Shown here piece by piece: positions 11,857 through 24,093 of a stretch of 64,000 nucleotides of DNA. Each line of letters opens with the position of its first letter. The stretch's first letter is position 1. Both the position numbers and the translations under genes were made by a program. Origin of the DNA: Mastigias papua (lineage: Eukaryota; Cnidaria; Scyphozoa; Rhizostomeae; Mastigiidae); assembly GCA_964019165.1 (NCBI GenBank), contig OZ025282.1, positions 11,792,229 through 11,856,228 of the forward strand, read 5' to 3'. The notes below the pieces were generated by a model that was given only the letters and a program-made list of their open reading frames with translations, was not told where the DNA came from and did no database searches.

Positions 11857-14800
11857 ATGAAACTTTCAGCGATACTACCGTTTGGCCATCATACACCTAT
11901 CCATTCTTGTTTTCTAACTTTATGCATATATACGTAACTTAGGCCAAATATGAGCAATGACAGTATATGCATATATTGCCGTATGCTCGTACTTCAGTGC
12001 AAGTCGGGGAAACACATGGACTAAATGCCATTTAAATGTTGAGTTGCAGTGATATGAACGGTTTAGTAATAGTTTCAAACTGAGATTAGCATTAGTTCTC
12101 GTTATTACACTCTGTAGAGCTATTACGGCTGTATAAGTTGGAAAACTGACATTACTGTGCACATACGAATTATTAGTTCAAAGACAAGTTTTAGGAGATT
12201 AAGGCATAATCTAAACGCATATCTACCATGAAACTTTCAGTGATAATACCGTTTGGCCATCATACACCTATCCATTCTTGTTTTCTAACTCTATGCATGT
12301 ATAGGTTATTTAGGCGAAATATGAGCAATGACAGTATATGCATATACTGCCGTATGCCCGTACTTCAGTGCAAGTCGGGGAAACACATGGACTAAATGCC
12401 GTTTAAATGTTGAGTTGCAGTGATATGAACGGTTTAGTAATAGTTTCCAACTGAGATTAGCATTAGATCTCGTTATTACACTCTGTAGACCTATTATGAC
12501 TTTACAAGTTGCAAAACTGACATTACTGTGCACATACGAATTATTAGTTCAAAGACAAGTTTATGGAGGGTAAGGCATAATCTAAACGCATATCTACAAT
12601 GAAACTATCATTGATAATACCGTTTGGCCATCATACACCTATCCATTCTTGTTTTCTAATTCTATGCATATATAGGTTAGTTAGGCCAAATATGAGCAAT
12701 GACAGTATATGCATATACTGCCGTATGCTCGTACTTCAGTGCAAGTCGGGGACACACATGGACTAAATGCCGTTTATATGTTGAGTTGCAGTGATATGAA
12801 AGGTTTAGTAATAGTGTCCAACTGAGGTTTGCATTAGTTCTCGTTATTACACTCACTAGAGCTATAAAGGCCTTACACTTTGAAAAACCATACATTACTG
12901 TGCACTTACCAATTAGTAGTTCAAAGACAAGTGTAAGGAGGTTAAGGCATAATCTAAACGCATATCTACCGTGAAACTATCTTTGATAATACCGTTTGGC
13001 CATCATACACCTATCCATTGCTGTGTTCTAATTCTATGCATATATAGCGTATTTAGGCCACATATGATCAATGACAGTATATGCATATACTGCCCTATGC
13101 TCGTACTTCAGTGCACGTCGGGGAAACACATGGACTAAATGCCGTTTACATATTGAGTTGCAGTGATATGAACGCTTTAGTAATAGTTTCCAACTGAGAT
13201 TAGCATTAGGTCTCGTTATTAGACTCTGTAGAGCTATTACGGCATTACAAGTTGCAAAACTGACATTACTGTGCACATACGAATTATTAGTTTAAAAACA
13301 AGTTTAAGGAGGTTAAGGCATAATCTAAACGCATATATACTATGAAGCTATCATTGATAACACCGTTTGGCCGTCATACACCTATCCATTCTTGTTTTCT
13401 AACTCTATGCATATATAGGTTATTTAGGCCAAATATGAGCAATGACAGTATATGCATATACTGCCGTATGCCCGTACTTCAGTGCAAGTCGGGGAAACAC
13501 ATGGACTAAATGCCGTTTAAATGTTGAGTTGCAGTGATATGAACGGTTTAGTAATAGTTTCCAACTGAGATTAGCATTAGTTCTCGTTATTACACTCTGT
13601 AGAGCTATTACGGCTTTATATGTTGGAAAACTGACATTACTGTGCACATACGAATTATTAGTTCAAAGACAAGTTTAAGGAGATTAAGGCATAATCTAAA
13701 CGCATATCTACCATGAAACTTTCAGTGATACTACCGTTTGGCCATCATACACCTATCCATTCTTGTTTTCTAACTCTATGCATATATACGTAACTTAGGC
13801 CAAATATGAGCAATGACAGTATATGCATATACTGCCGTACGCTCGTACTTCAGTGCAAGTCGGGGAAACACTTGGACTAAATGCCATTTAAATGTTGAGT
13901 TGCAGTGATATGAACGGTTTAGTAATAGTTTCCAACTGAGATTAGCATTAGTTCTCGTTATTACACTCTGTAGAGCTATTACGGCTTTATATGTTGGAAA
14001 ACTGACATTACTGTGCACATACGAATTATTAGTTCAACGACAAGTTTAAGGAGGTTAAGGCATAATCTAAACGCATATCTACCATGAAGTTATCATTGAT
14101 AATACCGTTTGGCCATCATACACCTATCCATTCGGGTAGTCTTACTCTATGGATATATATGTTACTTAGGCCAAATATGAGCAATGACAGTGTATTCAAA
14201 TACTGCCGTATGCTCGTACTTCATTGCAAGTCGGGGAAATACATGGACTACATGCCGTTTAAATGTTGAGTTGCAGTGATATGAACGGTTTAGTAATAGT
14301 TTCCAACTGAGATTAGCATTAGTTCTCGTTATTAGACTCTGTAGAGCTATTAAGGCATTACAATTTGCAAAACTGACATTACTGTGCACATACGAATTAT
14401 TAGTTTAAAGACAAGTTTAAGGAGGTTAAGGCATAATCTAAACGCATATATACTATGAAGCTATCATTGATAATACCGTATGGCCATCATACACCTATCC
14501 ATTCTTGTTTTCTAACTCTATGCATATATAGGTTATGTATGCCAAATATGAGCAATGACAGTATATGCATATACTGCCGTATGCCCGTACTTCAGTGCAA
14601 GTCGGGGAAACACATGGACTAAATGCCGTTTAAATGTTGAGTTGCAGTGATATGAACGGTTTAGTAATAGTTTCCAACTGAGATTAGCATTAGATCTCGT
14701 TAATACACTCTGTAGACCTATTATGACTTTACAAGTTGCAAAACTGACATTACTGTGTACATACGAATTATTAGTTCAAAGACAAGTTTAAGGAGATTAA

Positions 14801-15985
14801 GGCATAATCTAAACGCATATCTACCATGAAACTTTCAGTGATACTACCGTTTGGCCATCATACACCTATCCATTCTTGTTTTCTAACTCTATGCATATAT
14901 ACGTAACTTAGGCCAAATATGAGCAATGACAGTATATGCATATACTGCCGTACGCTCGTACTTCAGTGCAAGTCGGGGAAACACATGGACTAAATGCCAT
15001 TTAAATGTTGAGTTGCAGTGATATGAACGGTTTAGTAATAGTTTCCAACTGAGATTAACATTAGTTCTCGTTATTACACTCTGTAGAGCTATTACGGCTT
15101 TATATGTTGGAAAACTGACATTACTGTGCACATACGAATTATTAGTTCAACGACAAGTTTAAGGAGGTTAAGGCATAATCTAAACGCATATCTACCATGA
15201 AGTTATCATTGATAATACCGTTTGGCCATCATACACCTATCCATTCGGGTAGTCTTACTCTATGGAGATATACGTTACTTAGGCCAAATATGAGCAATGA
15301 CAGTGTATTCAAATACTGCCGTATGCTCGTACTTCATTGCAAGTCGGGGAAATACATGGACTACATGCCGTTTAAATGTTGAGTTGCAGTGATATGAACG
15401 GTTTAGTAATAGTTTCCAACTGAGATTAGCATTAGTTCTCGTTATTAGACTCTGTAGAGCTATTAAGGCATTACAATTTGCAAAACTGACATTACTGTGC
15501 ACATACGAATTATTAGTTTAAAGACAAGTTTAAGGAGGTTAAGGCATAATCTAAACGCATATATACTATGAAGCTATCATTGATAATACCGTATGGCCAT
15601 CATACACCTATCCATTCTTGTTTTCTAACTCTATGCATATATAGGTTATGTATGCCAAATATGAGCAATGACAGTATATGCATATACTGCCGTATGCTCG
15701 TACGTCAGTGCAATTTGGGCAAGCACATGGGCTTAATGCCATTTACATGTTGAGTTGCAGTGATATGAACGGTTTAGTAATAGTGTCCAACTGAGGTTTG
15801 CATTAGTTCTTGTTATTACACTCTTTGGAGGTATAAAGGCCTTACAAGTTGCAAAACTGACATTACTGTGAACATAACAATTATTAGTTGAAACAAAAGG
15901 TTTAAGAGGTTAAGGCATACAAGTAACGTGTATCTACCATTAAACTATCATTGATAATACCGTTTGGCCATCATACACCTATCCA
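11857..15985. repeat. Domain A, truncated second copy of the 22-monomer unit
   Basis: Monomers start at 11,857, 12,228, 12,599, 12,971, 13,342, 13,713, 14,084, 14,455, 14,826, 15,197, 15,568 and 15,939. They match 3701-7,830 at +8,156 bp. Two patches differ by more than point changes: the 3' parts of the monomers at 13,342 and 13,713 (see findings). The copy ends in the monomer at 15,939, whose ATTAAACTATC start matches 7783 before it changes to CCTGTGTTCTAATTC. Only 12 of the 22 monomers are present before domain B begins. Confidence 0.86.
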
Positions 15986-16309
15986 TTCCTGTGTTCTAAT
16001 TCTATGCATATATAGGTTATTTAGGCCAAATATGAGCAATGACAGTATATGCATATACTGCCGTATGCTCGTACTTCAGTGCAAGTCGGGGAAACACATG
16101 GACTACATGCCGTTTAAATGTTGAGTTGCAGTGATATGAACTGTTTAGTAATAGTTTCCAACTGAGAGTAGCATTAGTTCTCGTTATTACACTCTGTAGA
16201 GCTATTACGGCTTTACCAGGTGCAAAACTGACATTACTGTGCACATACGAATTATTAGTTGAAAGTTAAGTTTAAGGAGATTAAGGCATAATCTAAACGC
16301 ATATCTACC
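15939..16309. repeat. Junction monomer between HOR families A and B
   Basis: About the first 45 bp match the domain A monomer at 7783. From roughly 15,985 on, the sequence is of another type (CTGTGTTCTAATTC, then GAACTGTTTAG, CTGAGAGTAGC, TTTACCAGGTGC and TTGAAAGTTAAG). The next monomer, at 16,310, is the first domain B unit. The monomer phase is kept at 371 bp, so the change of family happened by homologous, in-register exchange and not by random breakage. Confidence 0.75.
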
Positions 16310-18636
16310 GTGAAACTATCATTGATAACACCGTTTGGCCATCATACACTTATCCATTCTTGTTGTCTAACTATATGCATATATAGGTTATTTAGGCCAC
16401 ATATGAGCAATGACAGTATATGCATATACTGCCGTATGCTCGTACGTCAGTGCAATTCGGGGAAACACATGGGCTTAATGCCATTTACATGTTGAGTTGC
16501 AGTGATATGACCGGATTAGTAATAGTGTCCAACTGAGATTAGCATTAGTTCTCGTTATTACACTTTGTAGAGCTATAAAGTCCTTACACGTTGCAAAACT
16601 GACATTACTGTGCACTTACCAATTATTAGTTCAAAGACAAGTTTAAGGAGGTTAAGGCATAATCTAAATGCATATCTACCGTGAAACTATCATTGATAAT
16701 ACCGTTTGGCAATCATACACCTATCCATTCTTGGTTTCTAACTCTATGCATATATAGGTTATTTAGGCCAAATATGAGCAATGACAGTATATGCATATAC
16801 TGCCGTATGCTCGTACGTCAGTGCAATTCGGGGAAACACATGGGCTTAATGCCATTTACATGTTGAGTTGCAGTCATCTGAACGGTTTGGTAATAGTTTC
16901 CAACTGAGATTGGCATTAGATCTCGTTATTACACTCTGTAGAGATATCAAGGCCTTACAAGTTGCAAAACTGACATTACTGTGCACTTACCAAGTATTAG
17001 TTCAAATACAAGGTTAACAAAATTAAGGCATAATCTAAACGGATATCTAACAAGAAACTATCATTGATGATACCGTATGGCCATCATACACCTATTCAAT
17101 CTTGTTTTCTAACTCTATGCATATAAGGTTATTTAGGCCAAATATGAGCAATGACAGTATATGCATATACTGCCGTACGCTCGTACTTCAGTGCAAGTCG
17201 GGGAAACACATGGACTAAATGCCATTTAAATGTTGAGTTGCAGTGATATGAACGGTTTAGTAATAGTTTCCAACTGAGATTAGCATTAGTTCTCGTCATT
17301 ACACTCTGTAGAGCTATTACGGCTTTACAAGTTGCAAAACTGACATTACTGTGCACATATGAATTATTAGTTGAAAGACAAGTTTAAGGAGGTTAAGTCA
17401 TAAGCTATTCCCATACCTAGCATTAAGCTATTATTGCTAATACCGTTTGGCCATCATACACCTATCCATTCTTGTTATCTAACTCTATGCATATAAAGGT
17501 TATTTAGGCCACATATGATCAATGACAGTATATGCATATACTGCCGTATGCTCGTACTTCAGTGCACGTCGGGGAAACACATGGACTAAATGCCTTTTAC
17601 ATGTTGATTTGCAGTGATATGAACGGTTTAGTAATAGTTTCCAACTGAGATTAGCATTAGTTCTCGTTATTACACTCTGTAGAGCTATTACGGCTTTACA
17701 AGTTGCAAAACTGACATTACTGTGCACATACGAATTATTAGTTGAATGATAAGTTTAAGGAGATTAAGGCATAATCTAAACGCATATCTGCCATGACACT
17801 ATCATTGATAATACCGTGTGGCCATCATACACTTATCCATTCTTGTTTTCTAACTCTATGCATATATAGGTTATTTAGGCCAAATATAAGCAATGACAGT
17901 ATATGCATATACTGCCGTATGCTCCTACGTCAGTGCAAGTCGGGGAAACACATGGACAAAATGCCGTTTAAATGTTGAGTTGCAGTGATATGAACGGTTT
18001 AGTAATAGTTTCCAACTGAGATTAGCATTAGATCTCGTTATTACACTCTGTAGAGCTATCAAGGCCTTATAAGTTGCAAAACTGACATTAATAGCCACTT
18101 ACCAATTATTAGTTCAAAGACAAGTTTAAGGAGGGTAAGGCATAATCTAATCGCATATCTACCGTGAAACTATCATTGCTAATACCGTTTGGCCATCATA
18201 CACCTATCCATTTTTGTTTTCTAACTCTATGCATATATAGGTTATTTAGGCCAAATATGATTAATGACAGTATATGCATGTCCTGCCATATTCTCGTACT
18301 TCAGTGCAAGCCGGGAAACATATGGATTAAATGCGGTTTACATGTTGAGTTGCAGTGATATGAACGGTTTAGTAATAGTTTCCAACTGAGATTAGCATTA
18401 TTTCTCTTTATTACACTCTGTAGAGATATCAAGGCCTTACAAGTTGCAAAACTGACATTACTGTGCACTTACCAATTATTAGTTCAAATACAAGGTTAAC
18501 AAAATTAAGGCATAATCTAAACGCATATCTAACAAGAAACTATCATTGATTATACCGTTTGGCCATCATACACCTATCCATTCTTGTTTTCTAACTCTAT
18601 GCATATAAAGGTTATTTAGGCCACATATGAGCAATG

Positions 18637-18656
18637 GCAGTATATGCATATACTGC
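18637..18656. other. 20 bp extended perfect palindrome variant
   Basis: In this monomer the base left of the core changes from A to G, so the palindrome grows to 20 bp, GCAGTATATGCATATACTGC. The flanking GAGCA and TGCTC arms remain. The same variant is inherited in the HOR copies whose monomers start at 21,128, 26,318 and 31,878. It shows the dyad being lengthened in one HOR position while it is lost in others. Confidence 0.8.
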
Positions 18657-19646
18657 AGTATGCTCGTACTTCAGTGCAAGTCGGGGAAACACAAGGACTA
18701 AATGCCGTTTAATTGTTGAGTTGCAGTGATATGAACGGTTTGGTAATAGTTTCCAACTGAGATTAGCATTAGATCTTGTTATTGCACTCTGTAGAGCTAA
18801 CAAGGCCTTACAAGTTGGAAAACTGACATTACTGTGCACATATGAATTATTAGTTCAAAGACAAGTTTAAGGAGGTTAAGTCATAATATAATACGATATC
18901 TAGCATTAAACTATCATTGCTAATACCGTTTGGCCATCATACACCTATCCATTCTTGTTATCTAACTCTATGCATATAAAGGTTATTTAGGCCAAATATG
19001 AGCAATGACAGTATATGCATATACTGCTGTATACGCGTACTTCAGTGCAAGTCGGGGAAACACATGGACTACATGCCGTTTAAATGTTGAATTGCAGTGA
19101 TATGAACGGTTTAGTAATAGTTTCCAACTGAGATTAGCATTAGATCTCGTTATTACACTCTGTAGAGCTATTACGGCTTTACAAGTTGCAAAACTGACAT
19201 TACTGTGCACATATGAATTATTAGTTGAAAGACAAGTTTAAGGAGATTAATGCATAATCTAAACGCATATCTACCATGAAACTATCAGTCATAATACCGT
19301 TTGGCCATCATACACCTATCCATTCTTGTTATCTAACTCTATGCATATAAAGGTTATTTAGGCCAAATATGAGCAATGACAGTATATGCATATACTGCTG
19401 TATACGCGTACTTCAGTGCAAGTCGGGGAAACACATGGACTAAATGCCGTTTACATGTTTAGTTGCAGTGATATGAACGGTTTAGTAATAGTTTTCAAAT
19501 GAGATTAGCATTAGTTCTCGTTATCACACTAACTAGAGCTATTACGGCTTTACAAGTTGCAAAACTGACATTACTGTGCACATATGAATTATTAGTTCAA
19601 AGACAAGTGTAAGGAGGTTAAGTCATAATCTAATCCCATACCTAGC

Positions 19647-20017
19647 ATTAAACTATTATTGCTAACACCGTTTGGCCATCATACACCTATCCATTCTTGT
19701 TTTGCAACTCTATGCATATATAGGTTACTTAGGCCAAATATGAGCAATGACAGTATATCCATACACTGCCGTATGCTCGTACTTCAATGCAAGTAGGGGA
19801 AACACATGGACTAAATGCCGTTTAAATGTTGAGTTGCAGTGATATGAACGGTATGCTAATAGTTTCCAACTGAGATTAGCATTAGTTCTCGTTATTACTC
19901 TCTGTAGAGCTATAAAGGCCTTACAAGGTGCAAAACTGACATTACTGTGCACTTACCAATTATTAGTTCAAAGACAAGTTTAAGGAGTTTAAGGCATACT
20001 CTAAACGCATATCTACC
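19647..20017. repeat. Fusion monomer created by a one-monomer deletion
   Basis: The 5' part matches the monomer type at 27,431 (TTGTTTTGCAACTC and CAGTATATCCATACACTG). After CGTACTTCA the sequence switches to the type at 27,801 (ATGCAAGTAGGGG, then GGTATGCTAATAG). The 15-monomer unit has both types next to each other, so this unit equals the two joined with one monomer length removed. The crossover lies in the shared segment at about 19,769-19,786, directly beside the palindrome position. The copy at 22,241 carries the same fusion. Confidence 0.85.
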
Positions 20018-23000
20018 ATGAAACTATTAGTGATAATACTGTTTGGCCATCATACACCTATCCATTCTTGTTTTCTAACTCTATGCATATATAGGTTAGT
20101 TAGGCCAACTATGAGCAATGACAGTATATCCATAAACTGCCGTATGCTCGTACTTCAGTGCAAGTCGGGAAACATATGGACTAAATTCGGTTTACATGGT
20201 GAGTTGCATTGATATGAACGGTTTAGTAATAGTTTCGAACTGAGATTAGCATTAGTTCTCGTTACTACTCTCTGTAGAGCTATAAAGGCCTAACAAGGTG
20301 CAAAACTGACATTACTGTGCACTTACCAATTATTAGTTCAAAGACAAGTTTAAGGAGTTTAAGGCATACTCTAAACGCATATCTACCATGAAACTATCAA
20401 TTATAATACCGTTTGGCCATCATACACCTATCCATTCTTGTTTTCTAACTCTATGCATATATAGGTTAGTTAGGCCAAATATGAGCAATGACAGTATATC
20501 CATAAACTGCCGTATGCTCGTACGTCAGTGCAAGTCGGGAAACATATGGACTAAATTCGGTTTACATGGTGAGTTGCATTGATATGAACGGTTTAGTAAT
20601 AGTTTCGAACTGAGATTAGCATTAGATCTCGTTATTACACTCTGTAGAGATATCAAGGCCTTACAAGTTGCAAAACTGACATTACTGTGCACTTACCAAT
20701 TATTACTTCAAAGACAAGTTCAAGGAGTTTAAGCCATAATCTAAACGCATATCTACCATGAAACTATCAGTGATAATACCGTTTGGCCATCATACACCTA
20801 TCCATTTTTGTTTTCTAACTCTATGCATATATAGGTTATTTAGGCCAAATATGATTAATGACAGTATATGCATGTCCTGCCATATTCTCGTACTTCAGTG
20901 CAAGCCGGGAAACATATGGATTAAATGCGGTTTACATGTTGAGTTGCAGTGATATGAACGGTTTAGTAATAGTTTCCAACTGAGATTAGCATTATTTCTC
21001 TTTATTACACTCTGTAGAGATATCAAGGCCTTACAAGTTGCAAAACTGACATTACTGTGCACTTACCAATTATTAGTTCAAATACAAGGTTAACAAAATT
21101 AAGGCATAATCTAAACGCATATCTAACAAGAAACTATCATTGATTATACCGTTTGGCCATCATACACCTATCCATTCTTGTTTTCTAACTCTATGCATAT
21201 AAAGGTTATTTAGGCCACATATGAGCAATGGCAGTATATGCATATACTGCAGTATGCTCGTACTTCAGTGCAAGTCGGGGAAACACAAGGACTAAATGCC
21301 GTTTAATTGTTGAGTTGCAGTGATATGAACGGTTTGGTAATAGTTTCCAACTGAGATTAGCATTAGATCTTGTTATTGCACTCTGTAGAGCTAACAAGGC
21401 CTTACAAGTTGGAAAACTGACATTACTGTGCACATATGAATTATTAGTTCAAAGACAAGTTTAAGGAGGTTAAGTCATAATATAATACGATATCTAGCAT
21501 TAAACTATCATTGCTAATACCGTTTGGCCATCATACACCTATCCATTCTTGTTATCTAACTCTATGCATATAAAGGTTATTTAGGCCAAATATGAGCAAT
21601 GACAGTATATGCATATACTGCTGTATACGCGTACTTCAGTGCAAGTCGGGGAAACACATGGACTACATGCCGTTTAAATGTTGAATTGCAGTGATATGAA
21701 CGGTTTAGTAATAGTTTCCAACTGAGATTAGCATTAGATCTCGTTATTACACTCTGTAGAGCTATTACGGCTTTACAAGTTGCAAAACTGACATTACTGT
21801 GCACATATGAATTATTAGTTGAAAGACAAGTTTAAGGAGATTAATGCATAATCTAAACGCATATCTACCATGAAACTATCAGTCATAATACCGTTTGGCC
21901 ATCATACACCTATCCATTCTTGTTATCTAACTCTATGCATATAAAGGTTATTTAGGCCAAATATGAGCAATGACAGTATATGCATATACTGCTGTATACG
22001 CGTACTTCAGTGCAAGTCGGGGAAACACATGGACTAAATGCCGTTTACATGTTTAGTTGCAGTGATATGAACGGTTTAGTAATAGTTTTCAAATGAGATT
22101 AGCATTAGTTCTCGTTATCACACTAACTAGAGCTATTACGGCTTTACAAGTTGCAAAACTGACATTACTGTGCACATATGAATTATTAGTTCAAAGACAA
22201 GTGTAAGGAGGTTAAGTCATAATCTAATCCCATACCTAGCATTAAACTATTATTGCTAACACCGTTTGGCCATCATACACCTATCCATTCTTGTTTTGCA
22301 ACTCTATGCATATATAGGTTACTTAGGCCAAATATGAGCAATGACAGTATATCCATACACTGCCGTATGCTCGTACTTCAATGCAAGTAGGGGAAACACA
22401 TGGACTAAATGCCGTTTAAATGTTGAGTTGCAGTGATATGAACGGTATGCTAATAGTTTCCAACTGAGATTAGCATTAGTTCTCGTTATTACTCTCTGTA
22501 GAGCTATAAAGGCCTTACAAGGTGCAAAACTGACATTACTGTGCACTTACCAATTATTAGTTCAAAGACAAGTTTAAGGAGTTTAAGGCATACTCTAAAC
22601 GCATATCTACCATGAAACTATTAGTGATAATACTGTTTGGCCATCATACACCTATCCATTCTTGTTTTCTAACTCTATGCATATATAGGTTAGTTAGGCC
22701 AACTATGAGCAATGACAGTATATCCATAAACTGCCGTATGCTCGTACTTCAGTGCAAGTCGGGAAACATATGGACTAAATTCGGTTTACATGGTGAGTTG
22801 CATTGATATGAACGGTTTAGTAATAGTTTCGAACTGAGATTAGCATTAGTTCTCGTTACTACTCTCTGTAGAGCTATAAAGGCCTAACAAGGTGCAAAAC
22901 TGACATTACTGTGCACTTACCAATTATTAGTTCAAAGACAAGTTTAAGGAGTTTAAGGCATACTCTAAACGCATATCTACCATGAAACTATCATTTATAA

Positions 23001-24093
23001 TACCGTTTGGCCATCATACACCTATCCATTCTTGTTTTCTAACTCTATGCATATATAGGTTAGTTAGGCCAAATATGAGCAATGACAGTATATCCATAAA
23101 CTGCCGTATGCTCGTACGTCAGTGCAAGTCGGGAAACATATGGACTAAATTCGGTTTACATGGTGAGTTGCATTGATATGAACGGTTTAGTAATAGTTTC
23201 GAACTGAGATTAGCATTAGATCTCGTTATTACACTCTGTAGAGATATCAAGGCCTTACAAGTTGCAAAACTGACATTACTGTGCACTTACCAATTATTAC
23301 TTCAAAGACAAGTTCAAGGAGTTTAAGCCATAATCTAAACGCATATCTACCATGAAACTATCAGTGATAATACCGTTTGGCCATCATACACCTATCCATT
23401 CTTGTTTTCTAACTCTATGCATATATAGGTTAGTTAGGCCAAATATGAGCAATGACAGTATATGCATATACTGCCGTATGCTCGTACTTCAGTGCAAGTT
23501 GGGGAAACACATGGACTAAATGCCGTTTAAATGTTGCGTTGCATTGATATGGACGGTTTAGTAATAGTTTCCAACTGAGATTAGCATTAGTTCTCGTTAT
23601 TACACTCTGTAGAGCTAAAAATGCCTTACAAGTTGCAAAACTGACATTACTGTGCACTTACCAATTATTAGTTCAAAGACTAGTTTAAGGAGGTTAAGGC
23701 ATAATCTAATCGCATATCTACCGTGAAACTATCGGTGATAATACCGTTTGGCCATCATACACCTATTCATTCTTGTTTTCTATCTCTTTGCATATATAGG
23801 TTATTAAGGCCACATATGAGCAATAACAGTAGATCGATATACTGCCGTATGCTCGTACTTCAGTGCAAGTCGGAGAACCACATGGACTAAATCCCGTTTA
23901 AATGTTGCGTTGCAGTGATATGAACGGTTTAGTAATAGTTTCCAACTGAGATTAGCATTAGTTCTCGTTATTACACTCTGTAGAGCTATTACGGCTTTAC
24001 AAGTTGCAAAACTGACATTACTGTGCTCATGCGAATTATTAGTTGAAAGACAAGTTTATGGAGATTAAGGCATAATCTAAACGCATATCTACC

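Larger units (their letters stand above)
1..15985. repeat. Satellite domain A, 22-monomer (8,156 bp) HOR family
   Basis: Monomers starting at 1853 through 7783 recur 8,156 bp downstream at 10,009 through 15,939 with very few differences; the whole set keeps the same offset. That equals 22 monomers. The family carries private markers: CATTAGATCTCGTTAATAC in the 1482-type monomers, GGGTAGTCTTACTC in the 1853-type monomers and an 8 bp deletion in the 2967-type. The downstream edge lies inside the monomer at 15,939, which starts as domain A and changes after about 15,985. Confidence 0.88.
18164..23351. repeat. Seven-monomer tandem duplication (2 x 2,594 bp)
   Basis: The block 18,164-20,757 recurs at 20,758-23,351. 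The first monomers of the two halves differ at the left end: ATCATTGCTAATACC at 18,164 versus ATCAGTGATAATACC at 20,758. They are alike from the CCATTTTTGTTTTC segment onward, so the junction lies in the first 45 bp of the monomer at 20,758. Elsewhere I saw only isolated differences, such as TCAATTATAATACC at 20,397 against TCATTTATAATACC at 22,991. This indicates a recent unequal exchange. Confidence 0.88.
16310..24093. repeat. Domain B, 21-monomer derivative unit (7,784 bp)
   Basis: Monomers start at 16,310, 16,681, 17,052, 17,422, 17,793, 18,164, 18,534, 18,905, 19,276, 19,647, 20,018, 20,388, 20,758, 21,128, 21,499, 21,870, 22,241, 22,612, 22,982, 23,352 and 23,723. The first nine match the start of the 15-monomer unit at 24,094. 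Two changes turn 15 into 21: a fusion that merges two monomers into one at 19,647 (-1), and a tandem copy of seven monomers (+7). It may be ancestral or derived; the fusion being present in both duplicate halves shows the fusion came before the duplication. Confidence 0.87.
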
